Below are positions 25,934-34,610 of a stretch of 64,000 nucleotides of DNA, piece by piece; the first letter of the stretch is position 1, and each line of letters opens with the position of its first letter. The notes beneath the pieces are model-generated. The model was not told where the DNA came from. It saw nothing but the letters and a program-made list of their open reading frames with translations, and did no database searches. The position numbers and the translations under genes were made by a program. Location: positions 1-64,000 of the forward strand of contig JAFLDO010000016.1 of the NCBI GenBank assembly GCA_017302455.1, given 5' to 3'. Source of the DNA: Accumulibacter sp. Its GTDB lineage: Bacteria; Pseudomonadota; Gammaproteobacteria; Burkholderiales; Rhodocyclaceae.

Positions 25934-27111
25934 TCGTCAAATTCTTGGCAACGCTGGGCATGGCGAGCAAGCAGCCACTGCGACAGGTCAGCGGCGATTC
26001 TCTCTGCTGCCCGACCATCCCAGAACTCCGGGATCCGACCCGTCTTGCCGGCGCCACTCAGGATCTCGTCGACGCCTTTGCGGATAGCATGCGGATCGCG
26101 GCCGACCAGAGTATTGGTTCCCTGATCAACGGTGATCGGCCGTTCCGTGTTTTCACGCATCGTCAGACAGGGAACTCCAAGGGCCGTGGTTTCTTCCTGC
26201 AAGCCGCCGGAATCAGAGAGCACGAGTCTCGCCCCCGTCAGCAGTCCGAGCATTTCCAGATAGCCCTGCGGAGGCAGCAGGACGATCCGATCGCTGGTCA
26301 GCAGGTCAAGCAGAGCGAAGCGCTCGATGTTCGCACGCGTGCGCGGATGCAGGGCGAAAACCAGCGGAATCCGTTCGGACACCTCGCGAAGAACGGACAG
26401 CAGCGGCTCGAGCCGGTCCAGTCGATCGACATTGGATGGACGATGCAGCGTCACCACCCCGTAGCCGCAGGGCTCGTCGAGAACCTCCGGGGCGACGCCG
26501 GCCATCAGCAGCACCTGCGCTGCGGGATGGGCATGCTCTCGATTCGACAGCAAGGAGTCAATCATGACATTGCCGACGAAGTGTACACGCTCCTCGGCAA
26601 CGCCCTCGCGCATCAGATTGAGGTGGGCGCTGCGCTCGGTGGTGTACAGCCGATCGGCGATCTGGTCGGTGAGCACTCGGTTGATTTCCTCCGGCATGGC
26701 GCGATCGTAACTGCGCAGGCCGGCTTCGACATGCACTACGGGAACATCCTTCTTGGCGCAGACCAGAGCACACGCCAAGGTCGAATTGACGTCCCCGACG
26801 ACCATAACGCAGGAGGGTTTGTGCGTGTCGAGAACCGGCTCGAAGCGGCGCATCACCTCGGCCGTCTGCACCGCGTGAGTTGCTGAACCTACCTCGAGGT
26901 TCAGGTCGGGATGTGGCAGGCGCAAATCAGCGAACAAGCGATCGTTCATGTCCCGGTCGTAATGCTGACCGGTATGAACAAGCAATGTCGGTATCGCTGG
27001 CAAGTGGGCGGCAAAAGCGCGCAGGATGGGCGCCATTTTCATGAAATTCGGCCGCGCGCCGACAACACAGACCACCGGGCCCAGATCAGCGGGCCATGCC
27101 TCGTTAGCCAA
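25930..27111 (-). CDS. wecB: UDP-N-acetylglucosamine 2-epimerase (non-hydrolysing)
   Basis: 393 residues with the WecB/MnaA signatures: VVGARPNFMKMAPILRAF at the N-terminus, LLVHTGQHYDRDM, VHVEAGLRS, LHRPSNVDR and DSGGLQEETTALGVPCLTMR. It interconverts UDP-GlcNAc and UDP-ManNAc in the cytoplasm and supplies ManNAc-type precursors for the polymer. The start is TTG 27111, supported by a purine-rich AAAGGAAAG just upstream and by the required N-terminal residues; 12 bp separate it from the ATPase gene. Confidence 0.9.
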   Translation of the reverse strand: MANEAWPADLGPVVCVVGARPNFMKMAPILRAFAAHLPAIPTLLVHTGQHYDRDMNDRLFADLRLPHPDLNLEVGSATHAVQTAEVMRRFEPVLDTHKPSCVMVVGDVNSTLACALVCAKKDVPVVHVEAGLRSYDRAMPEEINRVLTDQIADRLYTTERSAHLNLMREGVAEERVHFVGNVMIDSLLSNREHAHPAAQVLLMAGVAPEVLDEPCGYGVVTLHRPSNVDRLDRLEPLLSVLREVSERIPLVFALHPRTRANIERFALLDLLTSDRIVLLPPQGYLEMLGLLTGARLVLSDSGGLQEETTALGVPCLTMRENTERPITVDQGTNTLVGRDPHAIRKGVDEILSGAGKTGRIPEFWDGRAAERIAADLSQWLLARHAQRCQEFDE

Positions 27112-27123
27112 GACGACTTTCCT

Positions 27124-28215
27124 TTACTGTTTTGCGCGAACCGCATCCACCAGCTGCTGAAGCAGCGAAAGAACGGCTGCATTGTTTCGTTCGAGGCGGA
27201 ACATGCTGCGCTCGATGCGTATCATCCGCTGCTCCGCCTGACCGTTCCTGAGGTCGGCAATCACGCGTGACGCCTGATCGGCAGTGCTCGGGTCCATCGC
27301 CAGCCGGGAAAGGTCAATATCCAGAACGCCGCTATCCGTGAGTTGCGGGTTCGTGGCTGGATCGCCGTCGCCGGTCTTGTTCGTCGCCTGCGAAGAGGAA
27401 GGTTGCGTCTCCTCCCTGATCTCCCTGGCAACCTCTTCCACGTCGACCCGCGCGAAGTCGGTCTTTCCAGTCAGGAAGCCCGACAAGAGAAGGCGATCGC
27501 AATGCGAGTTGATTCGCCGGGGCACCCCACCGCTGGCCTCGAAGATCGCCTCGAAGGCTCCGGCATCAAAGCGCGGCATACCCTGCGACCCGGCGCACTT
27601 CAGTCGGTGCTCGATGTAGGCCTGCGTTTCGTCCTGATCCATCGGCCCGATATGGCAAGCGGCAATCACCCGCTGACGCAATTGCTGCATCTGCGGACTC
27701 TGCATGATCTTGCGGAATTCCGGCTGACCAATCAGGAAACTTTGCAGCAGCGCCTGGGTACCAAACTGGAAATTCGACAGCATGCGTAGTTCTTCAACCG
27801 CACGCGCCGTCAGATTCTGCGCCTCGTCGACAATCAACAGACAGCGCTTGCCCTGGCGGGTGACATCGACCAGGAAAGCCTCGAGCGCGAGCAGCAGTTC
27901 GGACTTGCCCACATTCTTGGTGCCGACGCCAAAAGCCGCGGCAACCATGCGCAGGGTATCCTCGGCATCCAGTTGGGTGGTCACCAGTTGGGCGGCCACC
28001 ACTTTCTCGTGATCGAGATCCTTCAACAGGCCTCGTACGATCGTCGTCTTCCCTGCGCCAACCTCCCCAGTGACGACAATGAATCCCTCGTTCTGATTCA
28101 AGCCATACTCTAGGTACGCCATCGCCCGCCGGTGCTGTTTGCTGGCGAAATAGAAAGAGGGGTCGGGATTAAGCTGAAAGGGCTTGCTGGTCAAGCCATA
28201 GAAGGACTCGTACAT
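27124..28215 (-). CDS. AAA ATPase, exosortase A/PEP-CTERM system-associated
   Basis: About 363 residues of the ExeA/GspA-like secretion ATPase type (family recalled as TIGR03015). The start YESFYGLTSKPFQLNPDPSF is the highly conserved N-terminus. Walker A is GEVGAGKTT, Walker B is CLLIVDEAQNL, followed by sensor region LRMLSNFQFG. The last ~80 residues form a charged tail with a coiled-coil tendency. The usual role is energising or regulating assembly of the EPS export machinery at the membrane. ATG 28215 is preferred over the GTG two codons upstream. Confidence 0.9.
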   Translation of the reverse strand: MYESFYGLTSKPFQLNPDPSFYFASKQHRRAMAYLEYGLNQNEGFIVVTGEVGAGKTTIVRGLLKDLDHEKVVAAQLVTTQLDAEDTLRMVAAAFGVGTKNVGKSELLLALEAFLVDVTRQGKRCLLIVDEAQNLTARAVEELRMLSNFQFGTQALLQSFLIGQPEFRKIMQSPQMQQLRQRVIAACHIGPMDQDETQAYIEHRLKCAGSQGMPRFDAGAFEAIFEASGGVPRRINSHCDRLLLSGFLTGKTDFARVDVEEVAREIREETQPSSSQATNKTGDGDPATNPQLTDSGVLDIDLSRLAMDPSTADQASRVIADLRNGQAEQRMIRIERSMFRLERNNAAVLSLLQQLVDAVRAKQ

Positions 28216-28224
28216 GAGCACCGA

Positions 28225-29829
28225 TCAGAAACTGTGCGACAGCCCGCCGGTCAGCGCGCTTTCGCTGTAGCTGGTCACGCCATCGGAAATCACCCGACGA
28301 ACTGTCATATTGGCGTTGGTCTTGGGTGAGACACGACTGGTAAGCAACAGGTACGCGCCTTGCGTCTTGGTATCCGGTGAACCTGCGGTAAAGCCGACGG
28401 ATTGCTGCTGGTTGAGCGACAAGGAGAGGGAGGAAAAACCCGTCAGCTGATGTCCCCAGACGACGCCAAATCCTCGCTGCCGAATCCGGTTGTTCAGAGA
28501 AAAATCATCGGTCAAGCCGCTGACCACACCGAGCGGCTGTTGCTCGTTCTCCGTCGCGGTCAAGGTCACGGTGTTGCGAACGCCGAGCAAAGCCAGCGAT
28601 ATTTGCTGGTATTCCTGCAGCGTGGGACGGTTCGCCAGGAAACCATTGACTACCGACCCATCCGCTGGCACTCCTCGGTCTTGCAGAACCTGAGTGACCT
28701 GCGCCCGGATCGCATCCGGAGACAGTCCCGGGTTGCTGGCGGCGATAATCGAGTAGTACGCGTCGTAGTTGCTGCCCTGCCCGGTATTGCCTACGCCTTG
28801 CGGCTGATACGACACATTCCGGCTGGCCGTGTAGGTCACCAGCGAGCGCGGCATGCGGTGGCTGAAGCCCACCTGGTAGCCGTTGCCAAAGAAACGCCGG
28901 GTGGCCGTCGCTTCCAGCTTGGTGCGCGGGCTCGGCGTCCACAGCAAACCAAAGCCCGAATCGCCATGGGTCTCGTCCTGCAGGCTGACCAGATTGGTCG
29001 TCTCCCGCCCGCCAATAAGCGACACCTGTAACTGCGGGTTGAAACGGTACGCCAGGGTCGCGCCATAGCGCGTGTCATTGCGGTCCCTGCCCACGTCATA
29101 GTCCGTGTTCACTTTGCTGGCATCCAGCGACCAAGTGACGGCACTGAAGCGAGTCAGGCCATTGATCCTGCCGACCCACTGGTTGGTCGTGAAGTCGGAC
29201 GCCAGGTTCGACTTGGAGGACGTGGTGGACGCCGTGTAGCGGAGAAAATACTCGGTGGATGTCAGGAACCTGCCCTTGACGTACGGGGAGATCGAGTAGT
29301 TCGACGTCTCAGTCCGGTTGTTATCGACGTTGGCCGTACTCGGCGCCACCTTGCCGAACGCTGAAAGGTATTGCTGCGAGATGGTCCCCGTAGCGTCGAT
29401 GAACAGCCAGTCCTCGAGCGCCTCAAGCGTTCCCGTCGCCGTCAGCGCATTCTGACGGTTGTTCGACGCGGACTCGTGCGCATAGAGGTACTGTGTCAGG
29501 CCGTAGTTCAGTCGCAGACTGGCGCGCGCGCCTTTGCCGTCGATCGAAATACCGGGGGTCACCGCGGTAACCAGATCGCTCGTCGGGTCCGTCGACGACA
29601 GGAAGACGTTGTTGGTGAGCGTCTCGTTAACCGCGATGACCGGCGTGATCTGCCATTTCTCTGCGTGCGCAGGAATCGCCAGGCACATCAAGGCGCAACC
29701 GAACCACGAGACAGACACCTCAAGTCGTCGGCGATCGCCCCTGCCTACGCCACCACTCCGCGCGTCGCTCGCCACTCTCATCCAGCGGCGCCCAGCGCCT
29801 CTGGCGCAACGCAGGCGCTCAAGCGCCAT
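28225..29829 (-). CDS. Outer-membrane beta-barrel-like protein, exosortase A-associated (TIGR03016-like)
   Basis: About 534 residues, mostly alternating polar/hydrophobic strands ending in the aromatic C-terminus GGLSHSF, typical of outer-membrane barrels. A hydrophobic stretch ending IPAHA|EKWQITP looks like a signal-peptide cleavage site, so the protein is exported. In exosortase A loci this family is a constant partner and may form the export channel's outer part. The start is uncertain: ATG 29829 overlaps the kinase gene by 11 bp, ATG 29781 and a GTG near 29720 would place the signal peptide closer to the N-terminus. Codons upstream of 29829 are antisense to the Gly-Tyr repeat frame and are excluded. 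Confidence 0.82.
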   Translation of the reverse strand: MALERLRCARGAGRRWMRVASDARSGGVGRGDRRRLEVSVSWFGCALMCLAIPAHAEKWQITPVIAVNETLTNNVFLSSTDPTSDLVTAVTPGISIDGKGARASLRLNYGLTQYLYAHESASNNRQNALTATGTLEALEDWLFIDATGTISQQYLSAFGKVAPSTANVDNNRTETSNYSISPYVKGRFLTSTEYFLRYTASTTSSKSNLASDFTTNQWVGRINGLTRFSAVTWSLDASKVNTDYDVGRDRNDTRYGATLAYRFNPQLQVSLIGGRETTNLVSLQDETHGDSGFGLLWTPSPRTKLEATATRRFFGNGYQVGFSHRMPRSLVTYTASRNVSYQPQGVGNTGQGSNYDAYYSIIAASNPGLSPDAIRAQVTQVLQDRGVPADGSVVNGFLANRPTLQEYQQISLALLGVRNTVTLTATENEQQPLGVVSGLTDDFSLNNRIRQRGFGVVWGHQLTGFSSLSLSLNQQQSVGFTAGSPDTKTQGAYLLLTSRVSPKTNANMTVRRVISDGVTSYSESALTGGLSHSF

Positions 29830-30793
29830 CTGACGAACCATAGCCATACCCGTAACCATAGCCATACCCGTAACCATAGCCGTAGCCATAGCCATCCTGG
29901 GTACTCGAACGCGCCTGATTGAGCAGCATCATCTTTACGGGGCAGGATTCGATGGCGGCAAGCGCATGCTTGACGTCGCCACGCGCCGTGCTTTCGGCCT
30001 TCACCACGACCACCACCTGTCCCATGTGCGTCGCCAGCACCCGAGACTCAGTCGTCATCAATAGCGGCGGCGAGTCGAAAATGATGATCCGATCCGGATA
30101 GCGAGTCGCCATCTCGTCGAGCAGGGCGATCATGGCGTCGCTGGCGAGGAGTTCAGTCGCCCGCGCGTGCTGCGTACCACTGGGCAACAGGCTGAGCTTT
30201 TCGACATTGGTACGCATCAGTACCTGTGAGAAATCCACGGAGTCGTCGATCAGCACGTCGAGGAGGCCCCGCGCCGGCGGCAACCCAAGCATCTTGAGCA
30301 CCGAGGGTTTCGGTACATCCGCGTCCACCAGCATCACCGTATTGTCCAGTTCCATGGCAATGCTCATGGCGAGATTGATCGCCGTGAAACTCTTGCCCTC
30401 GCCGGAAAGTGCGCTGGTCACCATGATCAGATTCCCGCGCCTGATCGGTGCCGCCCCCTTGCCCATCGCATTGGCGATCAGCGGCCGCTTGATCACGCGA
30501 TACTGATCGGCGATCTGCGACCGCGGCGCGTCCGGGGTGATCAGACCACCCACCGCGAGCGCAGTCATGTCAAGCTCGATGCGCCGGGATACTGCCGGCT
30601 CTGCCGCCGGCAGGTCGACCAGGAGCTTGGCAGCGACGGGATCCCCGGCATCCGGAGTCGGCGTCGTGCGGGTAGCGGCATCGGCCGCCAGGACGGCGAG
30701 TGGTGGCGCCGCGTCGGCAACCGACCCCGAGACTTCCACGCCGGCCTTGCGCAGTTGTTCCAGACGCTTCGCCGCTTGTTCAATGAGGCTCAT
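29819..30793 (-). CDS. BY-type tyrosine kinase, exosortase A-associated (TIGR03018-like)
   Basis: 324 residues. The soluble bacterial tyrosine kinase domain has Walker A SALSGEGKSFTAINLA, Walker A' VMLVDADVPKPS and Walker B IIIFDSPPLL. The C-terminus carries nine Gly-Tyr repeats followed by SSDGA. BY-kinases autophosphorylate a C-terminal tyrosine cluster, which controls interaction with the Wzz-type partner and chain length, so the repeat is the expected regulatory tail in a very regular form. The membrane partner is the chain-length gene immediately upstream (9 bp). The first ~110 residues are Ala/Pro-rich and probably disordered. Confidence 0.92.
   Translation of the reverse strand: MSLIEQAAKRLEQLRKAGVEVSGSVADAAPPLAVLAADAATRTTPTPDAGDPVAAKLLVDLPAAEPAVSRRIELDMTALAVGGLITPDAPRSQIADQYRVIKRPLIANAMGKGAAPIRRGNLIMVTSALSGEGKSFTAINLAMSIAMELDNTVMLVDADVPKPSVLKMLGLPPARGLLDVLIDDSVDFSQVLMRTNVEKLSLLPSGTQHARATELLASDAMIALLDEMATRYPDRIIIFDSPPLLMTTESRVLATHMGQVVVVVKAESTARGDVKHALAAIESCPVKMMLLNQARSSTQDGYGYGYGYGYGYGYGYGYGSSDGA
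29840..29893 (-). repeat. Tandem Gly-Tyr codon repeat (nine units)
   Basis: Nine consecutive Gly-Tyr codon pairs in the kinase gene tail. At the DNA level an imperfect 18-base unit (CCATAGCCATACCCGTAA on the plus strand) recurs at 29838-29873, flanked by 6-base variants, so copy number could change by slippage without shifting the frame. Confidence 0.9.
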
Positions 30794-30802
30794 CGTTTTT
30801 CC

Positions 30803-32365
30803 TCAGGCAGTACGGACGGAAAGTAGAAACAAAGCGAGAAGCCCTGCACCATAGACCGCGACGAGCGAGCCGCAAGCCGCTGAAAACCGCAGCAGATCCT
30901 TTCTCTCACGGCGCTTAGTTGTATCGTCCATGAGCAGGGACACCGTCCCCAGAAGGGGCAAGCCACAGCTATCCCGGAGCGAACGCGAGTCGAAGAACAC
31001 GGGGCGAATCTGACTGGCGGCAAACGTCACGGCCACGCCCGCCGCCAAGGCAAGTAGCAGTGTCAGCGGCAGGAAGAGCGTGCGATTGGGTGCTACCGGC
31101 TTCGGCGAAACCCGCGGCGGATCAATCAGCCGGAAATCCACCCCGGCGGTGGTGTCCATCTCGCTCCCCATGCTCGCCGACTCGCGCCGCTGGACCAGCT
31201 GTTCGTAGTTCTTCTTGTTGATGTCGTAATCGCGATTGAGCTGCGCAAACTCGGCCTCGATTTGTGGCACCAAGGTGACCTCCCCTTTCATCCGGTCGTA
31301 ACGAGCCTGATACTCGGCAACGCGGGTTTGCAGAGCAGCAACTCTCGCCTCGGTCTCGGATAGCGAGATCTTGAGTTGCTGCTGAACGGGATTGACCGTG
31401 GTCGAGGACGTGGGGTTGGTGGCAGCTGCCTTCCGCCGGGCGGCGATCTCTTCCCGCTTCTTGTCCTCGAGTTCCTTGATCAGACGGCGAGTGCTGACGA
31501 TGTCGGGATGCTTTTCGGTGAACCGCTGTAACATGGCATCCATATTGCGCTGCAAGGCATCTATCCGGCTGTCGATTTCGGGAACCGAGACGCCGGCGAT
31601 CTCCTCCTGGCCCGCACCGGGCAAGAGCGACGGCTCATCGCCGCCGACAAGCTGGCGCCTGAGCGAATCGCGCGAGTGCTCCGCCTCGCGCAATTCGAGA
31701 CGGCTCTGTTCAAGCAGGCCGGCGACTTGACTCATCCGGGCAAAATGGTCCTTTCCTTCGGAACTCTGCGAGGCGAGATTACGCAACTTGAATTCCTTGA
31801 GCCGAGCCTCGGCTTCCTCGAGCTTCTTCTCGTAGGCCTTGATCTGTTCGTCGAGGAACTTGCGGGCCGACTCCGAATCCTTGCGCGCATCTCCGAGGTT
31901 GGATTCGACGAAGATCGACACCAGAGACTGAACCACGCGTTTTGCATGGTCAGGCTGGGTGTCCCGATAGGTGATCGTGTAAATGTTGTCCCGCGTCGTG
32001 TTCTGGATCTTGAGCGAAGTCATCAGCGTTTCGACCAAGGTCTCCCGATCGGCCTTGGACGTGATCTTGAGGTCCAGATCGGCCATCCGGATAAGCTTCT
32101 CCACGTTCGGTCTGGTAATCAGGGTCCGGCTCAGCATCATCACCTGCTGATCGACGTTGGGCTGAGTGACCAGACCACTCATCAGTGGCCTGAGAATCGA
32201 CTGGGTATCGACGAAAACACGCGCCGACGCCTCATACTTGTCGGGTATGGCGAGAACCGCCGCGACGCTGGCCAGGCCGACTACCCAGGCAACTATGATC
32301 CCCAGCCAGCGACGTTTCCACATTCCGCGCAGGATCGTTGTTGCTTGTCGAAGCAGTTCATCCAT
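30803..32365 (-). CDS. Chain-length determinant (Wzz-type PCP), exosortase A-associated
   Basis: 520 residues of the polysaccharide co-polymerase family recalled as TIGR03007. The N-terminal membrane helix (about 20-40, LGIIVAWVVGLASVAAVLAI) is followed by VFVDTQSILRPLMSGLVTQP, a long periplasmic coiled coil (about 150-400) with Glu/Arg-rich heptads, and a Pro-rich RLIDPPRVSPKPVAPNR leading into the second helix (about 425-447). A third helix ends the protein. It lacks a fused kinase, consistent with the separate BY-kinase gene 9 bp downstream. It determines chain length and couples synthesis to export. Confidence 0.9.
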   Translation of the reverse strand: MDELLRQATTILRGMWKRRWLGIIVAWVVGLASVAAVLAIPDKYEASARVFVDTQSILRPLMSGLVTQPNVDQQVMMLSRTLITRPNVEKLIRMADLDLKITSKADRETLVETLMTSLKIQNTTRDNIYTITYRDTQPDHAKRVVQSLVSIFVESNLGDARKDSESARKFLDEQIKAYEKKLEEAEARLKEFKLRNLASQSSEGKDHFARMSQVAGLLEQSRLELREAEHSRDSLRRQLVGGDEPSLLPGAGQEEIAGVSVPEIDSRIDALQRNMDAMLQRFTEKHPDIVSTRRLIKELEDKKREEIAARRKAAATNPTSSTTVNPVQQQLKISLSETEARVAALQTRVAEYQARYDRMKGEVTLVPQIEAEFAQLNRDYDINKKNYEQLVQRRESASMGSEMDTTAGVDFRLIDPPRVSPKPVAPNRTLFLPLTLLLALAAGVAVTFAASQIRPVFFDSRSLRDSCGLPLLGTVSLLMDDTTKRRERKDLLRFSAACGSLVAVYGAGLLALFLLSVRTA

Positions 32366-32456
32366 CGGATTCAGACTCTCTCGGGATCGGTTTCAGGAGC
32401 GCCGTGCACAGTGCAACAGCCATGCACGGGAGCAGGGCAAGCAGGCAGAACACCCA

Positions 32457-33083
32457 TCAGAACCAGCTTTGCGGGATAATCAGGACGTCGCCGGGTTTGA
32501 CATCCACGTTGGCCGACACATCACCGCGGCGAATCAGGTCGCTCAGGCGCACGCCATACTGCTTGTTGCCCTCGGCAGCACGCAGCAAAGTGGCCCCGTT
32601 GCCATCGGCAAAATCGGTCAGCCCTCCAACCGCGATCATTACGTCAAGCAGCGTCATGTTCTGCGAGTAGGGCAATGCCTGCGGCTTCGAAGCTTCGCCG
32701 ACGACGCGGATCTGCTCGCTGTAGGTCCCTCTGAAGGCAGTCACGATCACCGTCACCACCGGATCGCGGATGAAGGTGCCGAGCGCTTTTTCCATGTCTC
32801 GGGCGAGCGCCGTCGGCGTCTTGCCCATCGCCGGCATATCCTCGATCAAAGGTCCGGCAATCAGCCCATCGGGCCGCACAGGCACGTTCATCGACAACTC
32901 CGGGTTGCGCCAGACGAGAATATTGACACTATCGCCCGGTCCGATGATGTACCGATAATCCGGCGACGCAGCGGAAACTGGTGCCGGCGGATGCGATGCG
33001 CATCCGAGCACAAGCACCCCAAGGGTGCCGACGACAAGCCAGTTGAACGCGGCGCCGAATGCATCATGCAGGCGTGTAAGCAT
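32457..33083 (-). CDS. Polysaccharide export lipoprotein (Wza-like), exosortase A-associated
   Basis: 208 residues. Lipoprotein signal with lipobox VLVLGC (Cys28), then Poly_export domain (YRYIIGPGDSVNILVWRNPE, VPVRPDGLIAGPLIEDM) and an SLBB-type segment (IRVVGEASKPQALPY, MTLLDVMIAVGGLTDFA). It is the short Wza-type outer-membrane exporter of exosortase A loci (family recalled as TIGR03027). A strong Shine-Dalgarno AGGAGAGAG lies 4-12 bases before ATG 33083. It is the first gene of the minus-strand EPS locus, downstream of a possible promoter at about 33175. Confidence 0.92.
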   Translation of the reverse strand: MLTRLHDAFGAAFNWLVVGTLGVLVLGCASHPPAPVSAASPDYRYIIGPGDSVNILVWRNPELSMNVPVRPDGLIAGPLIEDMPAMGKTPTALARDMEKALGTFIRDPVVTVIVTAFRGTYSEQIRVVGEASKPQALPYSQNMTLLDVMIAVGGLTDFADGNGATLLRAAEGNKQYGVRLSDLIRRGDVSANVDVKPGDVLIIPQSWF

Positions 33084-33677
33084 AACTCTCTCCTATTTTG
33101 GTCACCAGCTTGGGCACGGTTTGCAGCCAACTCCCGCAGGCTATTGCCCTAGCGGGTATCGTGCGGCGCGCCACAGTATAGTGGAATTGTCCCGCCCCAC
33201 GAAAGGGCTTCCATTGCCCCCACCGGCGATGCGTGCCTTGCGACAGCGGCACGATACTCGGCAAGGACGCCTAGGACGGCCGGCTCGCCACCCAAGGCAC
33301 TCACCTCCGCCAGGCGCCCTACCAAGCAGTCGTCACCAGGAAACCGTCCTCGAACGTCGATAGGATACGTCGTTCCCAGCCAGGGGCACGACAAAAACCG
33401 CACACTTCACCCCCTTTCGCGGGTTCGATGCGGCAAAACAACACCAACACCGGAAGCTCCAACAGACATGATTTAACGGCAGCGAGCCGTCGTGTCCGCT
33501 TGTTTGTCTCCTCCCGCTCGCCCTCAGCCCTGCGTTACGTGCATGGCCCTTGCGCCATACGCCGCCTTGGCGCAGCATGACGGCCGTCGATCGATTCCCC
33601 CCATGGCCTTGCGCCAAGACCCGCTGCACTTACCCAGCCAACGAAACCGATCGTTGGCGCCCCGACGAGGCCCGCCG
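33084..33677. other. Divergent intergenic region between EPS locus and cheR
   Basis: 594 bases between two divergent genes. The left half holds the Shine-Dalgarno and possible promoter of the EPS locus. The right half (33200-33677) has open frames in several phases because of high GC but none resembles a known protein; the cheR frame itself is open from 33492 but without homology upstream of ATG 33678. No clear promoter for cheR was identified. Confidence 0.5.
33175..33180 (-). promoter_or_regulatory. Possible -10 box of the EPS locus promoter
   Basis: On the minus strand the sequence reads ACAATTCCACTATACTGTGG, with TATACT 92 bases upstream of the first EPS gene. A TTTCGT hexamer 18 bases upstream is only a weak -35 match, so recognition may need an activator. 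No sigma-54 type GG-N10-GC element was found in the right orientation. Confidence 0.35.
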
Positions 33678-34490
33678 ATGGACCCACCGGTGATCACCGA
33701 GCAGGAGTTTTCCCTCTTTCAGCGCCTGATCCATGAGATCGCAGGCATCAGCCTGGCCGACACCAAGAAGGTGCTTCTCGTCGGCCGTCTGCAGCGCCGC
33801 CTCCGCGAACACCGGCTCGGTAGCTTCGGCGACTATTACCGCCTGGTCTCAAGCGGGCAACACCCAGGCGAGTTGCAGACGATGGTTGATCTCCTGACCA
33901 CCAACGAGACCTACTTCTTTCGAGAAAGTCGACATTTCGACTTCTTGCGTGACGAGATCCTCGGCAAACGCCGCGAGGGCAAGAACTTTCGCATCTGGAG
34001 TGCGGCGAGTTCGAGCGGCGAGGAGGCGTACAGCATGGCCATGGTCCTTGCCGAGACGCTGCCGAGCAACGTCACGTGGGAGGTGTTCGGTTCCGACATC
34101 AGCACGCAGGTGCTCGCCAAAGCACGCACCGGTCACTACCCGATCGACCGCAACGAAGGGATTCCGGACGCTTGCATGCGCAAGTACTGTGTCAGGGAAA
34201 CGGGCGAGCATCGGGGGAGTTTCCTTATCGCACCCGCCATACGCCAGCATGTTCGTTTCGCGCAGGTCAACCTGACCCGCCCACTCACATCTCAGATCGG
34301 CTCGTTCGACGTCATCTTTCTGCGCAACGTGATGATCTACTTCGACACGGAAACCAAGCGCAAGGTGGTCGCGAATCTCATTCCCCGGTTGCTTTCTGGC
34401 GGCTACTTCATCGTCGGCCATTCCGAATCGCTGAACGGCATAACCGATCGGCTGTCGTCTGTGCGACCAACGATCTATCGCAAGCCCTGA
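33678..34490 (+). CDS. cheR: CheR-type protein-glutamate methyltransferase
   Basis: 270 residues. N-terminal helical CheR domain (FSLFQRLIHEIAGISLADTK, GRLQRRLREHRLGSFGDYY) followed by the SAM-binding domain with NETYFFRESRHFDFL, WSAASSSGEEAYSMAM, VFGSDIS and FLRNVMIYFD. It methylates glutamates of a chemoreceptor-like partner. No receptor, CheB or CheA gene is nearby, so it may serve a distant chemosensory system or a biofilm-control pathway next to the EPS locus. I chose ATG 33678, which begins the conserved domain directly. Confidence 0.9.
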   Translation: MDPPVITEQEFSLFQRLIHEIAGISLADTKKVLLVGRLQRRLREHRLGSFGDYYRLVSSGQHPGELQTMVDLLTTNETYFFRESRHFDFLRDEILGKRREGKNFRIWSAASSSGEEAYSMAMVLAETLPSNVTWEVFGSDISTQVLAKARTGHYPIDRNEGIPDACMRKYCVRETGEHRGSFLIAPAIRQHVRFAQVNLTRPLTSQIGSFDVIFLRNVMIYFDTETKRKVVANLIPRLLSGGYFIVGHSESLNGITDRLSSVRPTIYRKP

Positions 34491-34610
34491 GCAACTCCGG
34501 CCAGGCTGGAGCTGGCTCACGGTAGAATCATTGCGTGTTTGCGCGTCGCCGCCGAACCCGACCGGCGATCGCTTGTCCAAGAGCATTGAAAAACAACAGG
34601 GGGAACAATC

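Noticed and set aside
29830..29895. Met-rich start (MAMATAMVTG...) for the outer-membrane protein
   Set aside because: These codons are the Gly-Tyr repeat of the kinase gene read in another phase; a signal peptide far downstream makes such a start unlikely.
33100..33140. Sigma-54 promoter-like GGGCACGGTTTGCA
   Set aside because: Spacing between GG and GC is nine rather than ten bases and it points toward cheR, not the EPS operon.
33492..33677. Upstream extension of the cheR frame
   Set aside because: The extra 62 codons encode low-complexity, Pro/Arg-rich sequence unlike any CheR N-terminus; the conserved domain starts at ATG 33678.
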